This document shows positions 17,352 through 26,968 of a DNA stretch of 64,000 bases, one piece after another. Origin of the DNA: Burkholderia sp. lig30. Lineage in GTDB: Bacteria; Pseudomonadota; Gammaproteobacteria; Burkholderiales; Burkholderiaceae. How positions within the stretch are numbered: the stretch's first letter is position 1; every line of letters starts with the position of its first letter. The stretch spans positions 116,050 to 180,049 of the forward strand of contig NZ_JGVW01000086.1 in NCBI RefSeq assembly GCF_000687455.2, given 5' to 3'. The translations under genes were made by a program, and so were the position numbers. The notes under the pieces are model-generated. The model did not search any database. It worked only from the letters and a program-made list of their open reading frames with translations, and was not told the DNA's origin.

Positions 17352-17708
17352 TCACGGCCAGAACACGCGCTCGGCGTCGACGCACAGCGTGTCGAGCAGC
17401 GCGTCGAGATCGGCGCTTTCCTGCCACCAGCTCCAGCGGCGCGCATGATGGTCGCGCGCGTAGAGCCGCCAGATGCCGGCCGCGCCCAGCGCGAGGCGCG
17501 CGATGTCGATCACGCCGCCCGCCGCATCGACGTTGCGCGAGCAGCACGGGCTCTCGATCCGGAAGCCGTCAGCGTCGCGCAGCACGCGCGGGCTCACGTA
17601 ACGGTAGCGCGCGCGCCGGCTCAGCGCCCGCTCGATGCGCCGCAGCGTGAGGTCGACGACGGCCGCCCCGAGCGGGCCGCCGCGCGAGGCCGCGCGCGCC
17701 GTCGTCAT
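17352..17708 (-). CDS. nif-operon protein of unknown function
   Basis: 118 aa, soluble. Conserved-looking core: LRRIERALSRRARYRYVSP, DGFRIESPCCSRNVD with a Cys-Cys pair, then VIDIARLALG and a Trp-rich C-terminus (WRLYARDHHARRWSWWQE). No motif identifies the function; a DUF3024-like relation is possible but unproven. Its ATG overlaps the stop of the nifZ-like gene (ATGA), and it stands 22 bases before nifS, so it is part of the same translational unit. Confidence 0.75.
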   Translation of the reverse strand: MTTARAASRGGPLGAAVVDLTLRRIERALSRRARYRYVSPRVLRDADGFRIESPCCSRNVDAAGGVIDIARLALGAAGIWRLYARDHHARRWSWWQESADLDALLDTLCVDAERVFWP

Positions 17709-17989
17709 CGCGCGGCCTCCTCTTCGTGCACCGGCAGCAGGCCGGCGGGCGCGGGCGCGATCTCGTCCTCCGTGCAGCCGATCACCTGCCGTCCGTCGAA
17801 TTCGACGAGATAGACGGGCTCGCCGGTGTCGACGACGCGCCCGACGTTGACGATCTCGCCGACCGTGCCGGCTTCGACGAGGCACGCGTCGGCCGCGCGG
17901 TCGGGATAGCTGCCGTCGTTGACGAGATCGTCGAGCGCGACGACGCGCATGCCCCACGCATAAGCGGGTTGAACCGGTTCGATGCTCAC
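17705..17989 (-). CDS. NifZ-like protein (second, divergent copy)
   Basis: 94 aa. The pattern VVALDDLVNDGSYPDRAADAC, then GTVGEIVNVGRVVDTGEPVYLVEFDGRQVIGC, follows the NifZ family (ND-G-Y-P, G-x-V-G, Y-x-V-x-F, V-G-C). The N-terminus is shorter than in the neighbouring NifZ. NifZ is a chaperone-like factor that helps form the second P-cluster of NifDK. Two NifZ-type proteins side by side may have divided roles. It overlaps both neighbours by 4 bases. Confidence 0.8.
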   Translation of the reverse strand: MSIEPVQPAYAWGMRVVALDDLVNDGSYPDRAADACLVEAGTVGEIVNVGRVVDTGEPVYLVEFDGRQVIGCTEDEIAPAPAGLLPVHEEEAAR

Positions 17990-18366
17990 GATGCCGCCTC
18001 CTGTTCGTCGCGCGGCGCGTGCGCGCCGCCCCGGCCGAGATCGGCGAGCCGCGCCGCGCGCTCGCCGAGTTGCGCGAGCACGTCGTCAGGCAGGTTGTCG
18101 AGCGTGCACAGCTCTTTCGCGCGCATCCCGACCCGGTGGCCGGTCTCGATGAACTCGACCGCATAGATGTAGAACTGCTGCAGGAACGTGCCGATGCTCG
18201 TCACGTAGCCGATGTCGCCCTTGCCGACCAGCACCTCGCCGATGTCCTTGCCGGTGTAGGTGCCGTCGTTGCGGATCACCGTGCGCGAGATCACCCGCTC
18301 GCCGAACGCGAAGCGCGGCGGGCCGGCGATTTCGACGACGTCGTTGTCGCGATTGATGTCAGTCAT
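17986..18366 (-). CDS. nifZ: NifZ, MoFe protein maturation factor
   Basis: 126 aa. Classical NifZ domain: FAFGERVISRTVIRNDGTYTGKD, then VGKGDIGYVTSIGTFLQQFYIYAVEF and GHRVGMRAKEL. Acts with NifH on P-cluster formation in NifDK. A C-terminal tail of about 40 residues (charged, His/Arg-rich) follows the domain. The start overlaps the end of the leucine-rich-variant gene by 8 bases, and the stop overlaps the NifZ-like gene. Confidence 0.93.
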   Translation of the reverse strand: MTDINRDNDVVEIAGPPRFAFGERVISRTVIRNDGTYTGKDIGEVLVGKGDIGYVTSIGTFLQQFYIYAVEFIETGHRVGMRAKELCTLDNLPDDVLAQLGERAARLADLGRGGAHAPRDEQEAAS

Positions 18367-19183
18367 GGTCGGCTCCGGTGTCGAGTTCAATCTGTTGCGA
18401 CGGATCGTCGGAATGCAGCCGCCGCCGCGCGAGCGCGCGTACTTCATCGTCGGCGTCGTCGAGCAGCAGCACCACGACGCCCGGATGCGCGCGCCGCGCG
18501 AGCTCCCAGCGCACGCGCCAGTCCGTATCGCCGAGCAGGCGCCCGAGCAGCGCGGCGGGCAGGCGCCTCGCGACGATGCGGCGCACGTCCGCTTCGGCGT
18601 CGTCGGCCATCCGCAGCAGCGCCGGCATCTCGATCCGCTCGGCGACGCGCGTGCGCACGCCGCGATCGGCATCGCGCGCCATCGACGCCAGCAGCGGCGC
18701 CGGCAGGCGACGCGCGACGCACTCGCGCACGCCGTAGTCCGGATCGTCGCGCATGCCCGCGAGCGCGGCGGGCTCGAGGCGCTGCGCGACGCGAATCCGC
18801 ACCTCGCGATGCGGGTCGGCGGCGAGCCGCGCGAGGTACGCATGCGGCAGCCGCAGCGCGAGCTGCAGGCGCACCGTCTCGTCGGGATCGTCGATCATCG
18901 CGGGCAGGCGGAACACGTCCGCGTAACGCGCGGCGATCGCCCGCACCTCGAAGTACGGATGCGCGAGCTGTTCGTTGGCAAGCGCCGGATGCCAGCGGAA
19001 AAACCGGTCGATGCGGCGCGCGTATGCGTCCTGCATGCACGCGTGGCCCGGCTCGCAGCCGTCGCGTCCCGGCGCGGCGCGCAGCTGCGCGTACGCGCAG
19101 CGCGCGCAGTCCACCGGCCCGCCCTGCCAGAAACGCGGCGGGATGTCGCCCGCGGGCGAGCGCGGCGCATCGGGCCCGCTCAT
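18359..19183 (-). CDS. 4Fe-4S leucine-rich-repeat-variant (LRV) protein
   Basis: 274 aa. An N-terminal cluster of four cysteines (Cys26, Cys29, Cys43, Cys49) should bind a 4Fe-4S centre. From about residue 85 there are around eight 24-residue repeats of the type LPAPLLASMARDADRGVRTR or RLEPAALAGMRDDPDYGVRE. This is the architecture of the LRV protein described from the Azotobacter nif region. The repeats form an alpha/3-10 superhelix suited to protein contact. Its role in nitrogen fixation is unknown. ATGA overlap with the upstream helical-repeat gene. Confidence 0.92.
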   Translation of the reverse strand: MSGPDAPRSPAGDIPPRFWQGGPVDCARCAYAQLRAAPGRDGCEPGHACMQDAYARRIDRFFRWHPALANEQLAHPYFEVRAIAARYADVFRLPAMIDDPDETVRLQLALRLPHAYLARLAADPHREVRIRVAQRLEPAALAGMRDDPDYGVRECVARRLPAPLLASMARDADRGVRTRVAERIEMPALLRMADDAEADVRRIVARRLPAALLGRLLGDTDWRVRWELARRAHPGVVVLLLDDADDEVRALARRRLHSDDPSQQIELDTGADHD

Positions 19184-19752
19184 GGCCGCGTCTCCGTCCA
19201 GCCGCGCGCCGGATGCGCGATCAGCGTCGCGTCGTCATCGTCGTCCGCGTGGCGCTCGTGGCGCGTCAGCACGTGCATCAGCACCGCGCCGCCCACCCGG
19301 TCGTCCGGATCGAGGCGGCGCAGCTCGTGCAGCAGCGCGCGTGCCGCGCGCGGCTCGCCGAGCCGCAGGTTCAGGTACGCGAGCCCCTTCAGCGCGAACA
19401 GCAGGAACCGCACCGCCGCGTCGTGGCGCACCGCGTCGCTGTCCGGCCGCGCATCGGCGTAGCGCGGGGCGAGCGCCGTACGCGCGAGCGCCAGCGCCGC
19501 CTCGCCCGCCGCGCGCGCCTGCGCGAGCCGATGGCCGTAGAAATGAAAGCGGTACAGCGCGATCAGCGGCGCGGGATGCCCGGGCGCCGCGCCGCGCGCC
19601 CGTTCGAGCAACGCGAGCGCGTCGTCCGGCCGGTCGCGCAGGCGGCCGGCCGCCTCGATCCAGCCGGCGACGTCGTCCGGCAGGCCAGCGCCGAGCGCCG
19701 AACCGCCGAAGTCGGCGAGGCCGTCGTCGAGTGCGCTGGAGTCGGCGGGCAT
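19180..19752 (-). CDS. helical-repeat (TPR-like) nif protein, copy A
   Basis: 190 aa, almost entirely helical. Pairs such as PAPLIALYRFHFYGHRLAQA and RFLLFALKGLAYLNLRLGEP look like tetratricopeptide-type hairpins. It is paralogous to the 161-aa protein at 35144 (shared segments: YKFH/YRFH, RFWLFTLKAL/RFLLFALKGL, LRRLDPDDRVG/LRAIDPLDRVG). Probably an assembly scaffold; the partner is unknown. GGAGG 6 bases before the ATG; the stop overlaps the LRV start. The tail is Asp/His-rich (HERHADDDDD), a possible metal-binding stretch. Confidence 0.8.
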   Translation of the reverse strand: MPADSSALDDGLADFGGSALGAGLPDDVAGWIEAAGRLRDRPDDALALLERARGAAPGHPAPLIALYRFHFYGHRLAQARAAGEAALALARTALAPRYADARPDSDAVRHDAAVRFLLFALKGLAYLNLRLGEPRAARALLHELRRLDPDDRVGGAVLMHVLTRHERHADDDDDATLIAHPARGWTETRP

Positions 19753-19768
19753 GGCGGGCCTCCACCGG

Positions 19769-20164
19769 TCACGACAGCGCGGGCGGACGGCCGCGCCCGA
19801 TCGCGTCGATGCCGATCTTCGCGACGCCGGGCTCGACCGGGCCGCTGCTGCTGCACGCGCACGGCGCCTGGTTCGGGTTGACGAACGTGAGGCCCGACTG
19901 CGTCGGCGTGTCGACGAAATCGATCGTCACGCCGTCGAGCAGCATGCGGCTCTCGGCGGCCAGGAACAGGCGCAGGCCGTCGACCTCCAGGACCTGCTCG
20001 GTCGGCCCGGGCGCCGCCTCGGCGCTGAATTCGGCCTGATAGCCCGAGCAGCCGCCCGGGCTGACCGCGAGACGGAAGCCTGCGCCGGCCGGCAGCCCGG
20101 AGAAGCGGACGATGCGGCGCATGAACTTGTCGGCCGCGGCGGTGATGGTGACATTGGGCAGCAT
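19769..20164 (-). CDS. A-type Fe-S carrier (IscA/HesB family), nifB-linked
   Basis: 131 aa. HesB/IscA fold with the first Cys in SPGGCSGYQAEF and a C-terminal pair in APCACSSS, the three cluster ligands of A-type carriers. It is the third such protein of the window, beside the two in the isc set at 26210 and 26592, and the most divergent. It lies between fdxN and the helical-repeat gene in the nifB operon, where an A-type carrier is common. A tail of about 25 residues follows the last cysteines. Confidence 0.88.
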   Translation of the reverse strand: MLPNVTITAAADKFMRRIVRFSGLPAGAGFRLAVSPGGCSGYQAEFSAEAAPGPTEQVLEVDGLRLFLAAESRMLLDGVTIDFVDTPTQSGLTFVNPNQAPCACSSSGPVEPGVAKIGIDAIGRGRPPALS

Positions 20165-20217
20165 GATCCCGACTCACTCCTTGTCGTTGGACTCGATCGC
20201 GACGCGCGAGGCGCGCG

Positions 20218-20412
20218 TCACACGTGGACGATGCAGCCGTCGACCGGGCACACCGCGATGCATTGGGGGCTGTCGAAATGCCCTTCGCATTCGGTGCATT
20301 TCTTCGGGTCGATCGCGAACACGCCGCCTTTCTCGCCGATGGCGACGTTCGGGCATTCCGGCTCGCAGGCCGAGCAGCCGGTGCAGGTCGAGGCGATGAT
20401 CTTCAGGGCCAT
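20218..20412 (-). CDS. fdxN: FdxN, 2[4Fe-4S] ferredoxin
   Basis: 64 aa. Two clusters: [12 protein letters not shown] near residue 10 and [18 protein letters not shown] near residue 39, with the insertion between the second and third Cys that marks the FdxN type. It follows nifB by 45 bases, as in most diazotrophs, and probably provides electrons or clusters to NifB. AAGGAG precedes the ATG. Confidence 0.95.
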   Translation of the reverse strand: MALKIIASTCTGCSACEPECPNVAIGEKGGVFAIDPKKCTECEGHFDSPQCIAVCPVDGCIVHV

Positions 20413-20457
20413 GGTGATGCTCCTTAGGGATGAGGGTTGTGTGTTGAGGGCCGCGCG

Positions 20458-22053
20458 TCAGGCCGCCGCCGCGCCGCCGGTGAACGCGCCCTGCCGGATC
20501 GCCGCGTCGCCGCGGTCCGCATGCGCGATCGCGCCGGACGCGACGCGGCCGCGGTAATCGTCGAACCACGCGAGCGCGGCCTTCTCGATGAAGTCGCCCG
20601 CGTACTGGTCGACCGGTTCGATGCCCGCTTGCGACAGCTCGTCGCGCGGGCACGCGCCGATCTTCGCGACGAGCACCGCATGGCAGTCGTTGATCGCGCG
20701 GACCACGGACGGCAGCTGCTCGTCGTCGCCGTAGCCGCCCTGGCAATACAGGTCGACGCGGCGGTGGCCGACGAAGATCGCCTCGGCGGCCGACACTTCG
20801 AAGATCTGGAATTCGGTCACGTGGCCGAAGTGCTCGTTGACGCGCCCGCCGCCCTTGGTCGCGACGGCGACCAGCACCTTCAGGCCGTCGGCGGCGCCGA
20901 GCGCGCGCGAGGCCTCGAGCGCTTCCTGCTTCGCCGCGTGCTGCGCGTGGCGCTCGGCCTCGACCTGGCTCTGGTATTCGCGGCGGCGCTCGAGGTCGTA
21001 GACCACTTCTATCTGGTCGATCCTGTCGAGCGTGAATTCCTCGCTGCGGTCCTCGCCGAGCAGGCCGACGGCGTCCGCGCGGCACTGCCGGCAATGGCGC
21101 ATCAGGTTCGCGCCGCCCATGCACGCGTCCTGCACCGCCTTCAGCTCCTGCGCGGTCGGCCCGCGCTGGCCGGTCAGACCGAAATGGGTGCCGTGCTCCG
21201 CCTCGGAAATCAGCGGCATGATGTTGTGCAGGAACGCGCCGCGCTTCTTCACCTCGCGGTTCACGTCGATCAGGTGCGTGTCGTTGACGCCCGGGATCAG
21301 CACCGAGTTGATCTTGGTCAGCACGCCGCGCGCGGTCAGCATCTCGAGGCCCAGCATCTGCCGCTCGTGCAGGATCTTCGCGGCCTCGTAGCCGGTCACG
21401 CGGCGGTGATCCCAGAAGATCCACGGATAGATCTTCGCGCCGACGGCCGGGTCGACCATGTTGATCGTGATCGTCACGTGGTCGATGTTGTACCGGCAGA
21501 TCTCGTCGACCAGGTCGGGCAGCGCGAGGCCGTTCGTCGACAGGCACAGCTTGATGTCGGGCGCCTGCTCCTGCAGCATCCGGAACGTGTCGAAAGTCTT
21601 CTTCGGGTTCGCGAGCGAATCGCCGGGGCCGGCGATGCCGAGCACCGTCATCTGCGGGATCTCGCTGGCGACCGCCACCACTTTCTTCACCGCCTGCTCG
21701 GGCGTGAGCTTCTGCGACACGACGCCGGGGCGCGACTCGTTCGAGCAGTCGTACTTGCGGTTGCAGTAGTTGCACTGGATGTTGCAGGCGGGCGCGACCG
21801 CGACGTGCATGCGCGCATAGTGGTGATGCGCCTCTTCCGAATAGCACGGGTGGTTCTTGACCTTCTCCCAGATTTCCGGGGGCATGTCGTCCGGGCCGTC
21901 CGACGAGCCGCAGCTCGCGCGGCCGTCGCCGCCTTGCGTACCGCAACCACCGCCCGCGGCCGGCACGTCGAGCGGCGCGCCGAGCGGTTTGATCTGGCCG
22001 ATGCCGATATAGGCCGACGACGGGGGCGCGCTTGCGTTCTCGTGACTTTGCAT
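20458..22053 (-). CDS. nifB: NifB, radical-SAM synthase of NifB-co
   Basis: 531 aa. Builds the 8Fe-9S-C core of FeMo-cofactor. The radical-SAM motif is [15 protein letters not shown] near residue 90. Further signatures are [12 protein letters not shown] and [11 protein letters not shown]. After about residue 400, a NifX-like domain follows ([20 protein letters not shown] ... [17 protein letters not shown]), so this is the fused NifB-NifX form. N-terminal Cys-rich segment [18 protein letters not shown]. The start at 22053 has GGAG six bases upstream. First gene of the long operon that ends at 13276. Confidence 0.97.
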   Translation of the reverse strand: MQSHENASAPPSSAYIGIGQIKPLGAPLDVPAAGGGCGTQGGDGRASCGSSDGPDDMPPEIWEKVKNHPCYSEEAHHHYARMHVAVAPACNIQCNYCNRKYDCSNESRPGVVSQKLTPEQAVKKVVAVASEIPQMTVLGIAGPGDSLANPKKTFDTFRMLQEQAPDIKLCLSTNGLALPDLVDEICRYNIDHVTITINMVDPAVGAKIYPWIFWDHRRVTGYEAAKILHERQMLGLEMLTARGVLTKINSVLIPGVNDTHLIDVNREVKKRGAFLHNIMPLISEAEHGTHFGLTGQRGPTAQELKAVQDACMGGANLMRHCRQCRADAVGLLGEDRSEEFTLDRIDQIEVVYDLERRREYQSQVEAERHAQHAAKQEALEASRALGAADGLKVLVAVATKGGGRVNEHFGHVTEFQIFEVSAAEAIFVGHRRVDLYCQGGYGDDEQLPSVVRAINDCHAVLVAKIGACPRDELSQAGIEPVDQYAGDFIEKAALAWFDDYRGRVASGAIAHADRGDAAIRQGAFTGGAAAA

Positions 22054-22096
22054 GAATCTCTCCTGGAAACCGGCAGGGATGACATGCGAAGTTAAA

Positions 22097-22112
22097 AGCC
22101 AGAACCGTGCCA
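22097..22112 (-). promoter_or_regulatory. sigma54 (-24/-12) promoter of nifB
   Basis: On the minus strand this reads TGGCACG-GTTC-TGGCT: a perfect -24 box, and a -12 box that keeps the essential GC. The start point should be near 22086, with a leader of about 33 bases. Confidence 0.87.
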
Positions 22113-22208
22113 CGCGCGAAAACACGTGCAGGAAGGGGCACGTGGCGCGCCGGATGTCCGGTTTGTCGGGGATCGCCGGCATGCGAAGGCGACAACGCGG
22201 GCGAAGGC

Positions 22209-22224
22209 TGTCAAGGTTGCGACA
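22209..22224. promoter_or_regulatory. NifA upstream activator site of nifB
   Basis: TGT-CAAGGTTGCG-ACA is a perfect TGT-N10-ACA site, centred about 130 bp upstream of the predicted nifB start point. It lies in the 421-base gap between nifB and nifA, which contains no gene. Confidence 0.9.
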
Positions 22225-22474
22225 AAGTGCACACTGCGCATGCGGCGTGCGAGGGATAGACGGACGGAGCGGGGACACGCGGGCGCGACGGTGCGAGTAC
22301 GGCAGGCCGCGAGAGCATTGGCGTCAGGACATGAACCGCATGCTTCGCCCGATTCGCATCGCGTGAATCCTCTGCATTTGATTCGTCATGCAGAGCATTT
22401 CAGGAGGGAAAAGACCGGATCGTTGCGGAAGGAAGTAGATCGACGCCCGGGCGGTGGAACCCGCCCCCGGCGGC

Positions 22475-24175
<1,701 letters not shown>

Positions 24176-24287
24176 GGCATTCGCTCCTGCGATGGCTCGC
24201 CCGCACTGGCAACGCGCCGGCACGACACTATGGCGAAGCAATATCTGCGCCCGAGCCAGCCCGCTCCGGTGCGCGCCGGAGCCCGCG

Positions 24288-24304
24288 TGTCGACAAAGCC
24301 GACA
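24288..24304. promoter_or_regulatory. near-consensus NifA site of the isc operon (N11)
   Basis: TGT-CGACAAAGCCG-ACA has the right half sites but an 11-base spacer. Its centre is about 127 bp upstream of the predicted iscS start point, the same distance as at the perfect sites. It overlaps the first two of several GACAAAG repeats (24292, 24301 and 24343). Confidence 0.55.
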
Positions 24305-24396
24305 AAGGCGACAAGACCGCGGCGTCGATGCCGGCATCGACCGACAAAGACAACAACGCAGCCTCGCCATCCACGATATCAAGCGAAAAAAAACCG

Positions 24397-24412
24397 TGGC
24401 ACGGATGTTGCG
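24397..24412 (+). promoter_or_regulatory. sigma54 (-24/-12) promoter of the nif isc operon
   Basis: TGGCACG-GATG-TTGCG matches the consensus except for the last base. A run of A residues lies just upstream (24386-24393), as often seen near activator-bent promoters. The predicted start point is about 24423, 28 bases before the iscS ATG. Confidence 0.9.
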
Positions 24413-24450
24413 AAATCCTCGACGTCAATCACGCCGTCGAGGAGCCCGCG

Positions 24451-25689
24451 ATGCCGTACGCCAGCCACGATCAGGACCGCCGGAGCCAGCCCGTCTATCT
24501 GGATTACGCCGCGACCACGCCGGTCGATCCGCGCGTCGCCCACCGGATGCTGCCCTACATGACGCGCATCTACGGCAACCCCGCGAGCCGCTCGCACGTG
24601 TACGGCTGGGCCGCCGAGGAAGCGGTCGAGCTGGCGCGCGAGCAGGTCGCGAGCCTCGTCAACGCCGATCCGCGCGAGATCGTCTGGACCTCCGGCGCGA
24701 CCGAATCGAACAACCTGGCGCTCAAGGGCGCCGCGCAGTTCTACGCGTCGCGCGGCCGCCGCATCGTCACGGTCGCGACCGAGCACAAGGCGGTGCTCGA
24801 CACGGCCCGCGAGCTCGAACGCGACGGATTCGAGGTCGTCGTGCTGCCGGTGCGCGCGAACGGCCTCGTCGATCCGGAAGCGTTCGCGGCCGCGCTGACG
24901 CCGGGAACCGTGCTCGCGTCGGTGATGCACGTGAACAACGAGACGGGCGTCGTGCAGGACATCGCGGCCCTCGGCGCGCTGTGCCGCGCGCGCGGCGTGC
25001 TGTTCCACGTCGACGCCGCGCAGGCGGCCGGCAAGGTGCCGATCGACCTCGACGCGCTGCCGGTCGACCTGATGTCGTTTTCCGCGCACAAGGCGTACGG
25101 CCCCAAGGGCATCGGCGCGCTGTACGTGCGGCGCCGGCCGCGCGTGCGGCTGGCCTGCCAGATGCACGGCGGCGGCCACGAGCGCGGGATGCGCTCGGGC
25201 ACGCTGCCGACCCACCAGATCGTCGGCATGGGCCATGCGTTCTGGCTCGCGCGCGAGAACATGACGCACGACAACGAACGCATCCGCGCGTTGCGCGCGC
25301 GGCTTTGGGCCGGCATCGCGGCGATCGACGCGGTCGCGCTGAACACCGATCTCGAATGCAGCGCCCCGCACTACCTGAACGTGAGTTTCCACTACGTCGA
25401 AGGCGAATCGCTGCTGATGGGGCTGAAGGACGTCGCCGTGTCGTCCGGCTCCGCGTGCACGTCCGCGAGCCTCGAGCCGAGCTACGTGCTGCGCGCGATG
25501 GGCCGCCCCGACGAACTGGCGCACAGCTCGATCCGCTTCTCGCTCGGCCGCTTCACGACCGAAGACGAAATCGACCTGACGATCGCCCGGCTCGCGGGAA
25601 CCGTCGGCCGCCTGCGCGCGATGAGCCCGCTGTGGGACCTCGCCCGCGCGGGCGTCGACCTGCAGTCGATCCAGTGGGCCGCGCACTGA
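24451..25689 (+). CDS. iscS: IscS-type cysteine desulfurase of the nif isc operon
   Basis: 412 aa. PLP-dependent cysteine desulfurase of the IscS group: [15 protein letters not shown], the PLP lysine in [31 protein letters not shown], and the active-site loop [19 protein letters not shown] with catalytic Cys. The IscS C-terminus ([21 protein letters not shown]) is intact; it is the surface that binds IscU. GAGGAG 6 bases before the ATG at 24451. It leads a sigma54-driven operon with iscU, so it is a nif-dedicated copy, next to the NifS at 16181. Confidence 0.95.
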   Translation: MPYASHDQDRRSQPVYLDYAATTPVDPRVAHRMLPYMTRIYGNPASRSHVYGWAAEEAVELAREQVASLVNADPREIVWTSGATESNNLALKGAAQFYASRGRRIVTVATEHKAVLDTARELERDGFEVVVLPVRANGLVDPEAFAAALTPGTVLASVMHVNNETGVVQDIAALGALCRARGVLFHVDAAQAAGKVPIDLDALPVDLMSFSAHKAYGPKGIGALYVRRRPRVRLACQMHGGGHERGMRSGTLPTHQIVGMGHAFWLARENMTHDNERIRALRARLWAGIAAIDAVALNTDLECSAPHYLNVSFHYVEGESLLMGLKDVAVSSGSACTSASLEPSYVLRAMGRPDELAHSSIRFSLGRFTTEDEIDLTIARLAGTVGRLRAMSPLWDLARAGVDLQSIQWAAH

Positions 25690-25725
25690 GCGCCGCCCTC
25701 CTCGTTTTCCCGCAAGGAGTCCGCG

Positions 25726-26178
25726 ATGGCATACAGCGACAAGGTCCTCGACCACTATGAAAACCCCCGCAACGTCGGCGGGTTCGACGCAAACACGGAG
25801 GGCGTGGGTACCGGCATGGTCGGCGCGCCCGCGTGCGGCGACGTGATGCGGCTGCAGATCCGCGTCAACCGCGACGGCGTGATCGAGGACGCGAAGTTCA
25901 AGACCTACGGTTGCGGCTCGGCGATCGCGTCGAGCTCGCTCGTGACCGAATGGGTGCGCGGCCGCACGCTCGACGAGGCGCTCGCGATCAAGAACACCGA
26001 CATCGCGGATGAGCTCGCGCTGCCGCCCGTGAAGATTCACTGCTCGATCCTCGCCGAGGACGCGATCAAGGCGGCGGTGGCCGACTTCCGCGCGCGCCAT
26101 TCGGCGGCCGGCCGCGACGCGAGCGCGGCCGGCGCGGACACGCTCGCCGAACAGCCGGTCTGCAAGTCCGGCGCATAA
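25726..26178 (+). CDS. iscU: IscU-type Fe-S scaffold with extended tail
   Basis: 150 aa. Single-domain scaffold (the N-terminal part of NifU only). Cluster ligands Cys37 (GAPACGDVM), Cys63 (YGCGSAIAS) and Cys106 ([12 protein letters not shown]) are present. LPPVK at 99-103 is the HscA recognition motif, which fits the hscA gene downstream. A tail of about 22 residues beyond the usual IscU end is Ala-rich and finishes EQPVCKSGA, adding a fourth Cys (146). Made together with iscS, 36 bases after it. Confidence 0.95.
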   Translation: MAYSDKVLDHYENPRNVGGFDANTEGVGTGMVGAPACGDVMRLQIRVNRDGVIEDAKFKTYGCGSAIASSSLVTEWVRGRTLDEALAIKNTDIADELALPPVKIHCSILAEDAIKAAVADFRARHSAAGRDASAAGADTLAEQPVCKSGA

Positions 26179-26209
26179 CCGACCGTTTCATTCATCTGAG
26201 GAGCGCCCC

Positions 26210-26584
26210 ATGGAAATCCTGTCACCGATGCCCGCCGAGCCGTCCGAACCGATGCCCGCCTTTCTCGATTTCACGACCCGCGCCGCCGCGAAGGTCGCGT
26301 CGCTGATCGAGGCAGAAGGCAACCCGCAGCTCAAGCTGCGGCTTTACGTGTCGGGCGGCGGCTGCTCGGGCTTCCAGTACGGCTTCGCATTCGACGACCA
26401 GCCCGCCGAGGACGACCTGCAGATCGTCACCGACGGCGTCGCGCTGCTGATCGACGCGATGAGCCAGCAGTATCTCGGCGGCGCCCGCGTCGACTACGAG
26501 GAAGGGCTCGAAGGCTCGCGCTTCGTGATCCAGAACCCGAACGCGCAGAGCACGTGCGGCTGCGGCAGTTCTTTTTCCGTGTGA
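26210..26584 (+). CDS. A-type Fe-S carrier, ErpA-like
   Basis: 124 aa. A-type carrier with Cys ligands in [12 protein letters not shown] and the C-terminal [11 protein letters not shown]. The acidic loop [11 protein letters not shown] after the first Cys is ErpA-like. It receives clusters from IscU and passes them to targets. The gene lies between iscU and iscA, a position not found in the standard isc operon. The ATG at 26210 follows GAGGAG; an internal ATG 14 codons on is possible. Confidence 0.9.
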   Translation: MEILSPMPAEPSEPMPAFLDFTTRAAAKVASLIEAEGNPQLKLRLYVSGGGCSGFQYGFAFDDQPAEDDLQIVTDGVALLIDAMSQQYLGGARVDYEEGLEGSRFVIQNPNAQSTCGCGSSFSV

Positions 26585-26591
26585 GGGCGCG

Positions 26592-26915
26592 ATGGCCATC
26601 TCCCTGACTCCGGCCGCCGCGCGCCACGTCGAGAAAGCGCTGCTCAAGCGCGGCGGCGGCATCGGCCTGCGCGTCGCGGTCACGACGAGCGGCTGCTCGG
26701 GCTTCGCGTACGCGCTCGAATTCGTCGATGCGCCGAATCCCGACGACCATTGCTACGACGCGCATGGCGTGACCGTCGTGGTCGATCCGCGCAGCCTGCC
26801 GATGCTCGACGGCACCGAGCTCGACTTCGTCCGCGAGGGCCTCAACGAAGGCTTCAAGTTCCACAACCCGAACGCGACCGCGAACTGCGGCTGCGGCGAG
26901 AGCTTCGCCGTCTGA
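26592..26915 (+). CDS. iscA: IscA, A-type Fe-S carrier
   Basis: 107 aa, the normal IscA length. [23 protein letters not shown], then [40 protein letters not shown] and [14 protein letters not shown] with the C-terminal CGC. Seven bases after the ErpA-like gene. Two different A-type carriers in one nif operon suggest separate delivery routes, for example to 4Fe and 2Fe targets. Confidence 0.93.
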   Translation: MAISLTPAAARHVEKALLKRGGGIGLRVAVTTSGCSGFAYALEFVDAPNPDDHCYDAHGVTVVVDPRSLPMLDGTELDFVREGLNEGFKFHNPNATANCGCGESFAV

Positions 26916-26968
26916 GCGCGGCGGCGCTCCCGCGCCCACAGAACGAACCGACCGAACGAGGACCGACC

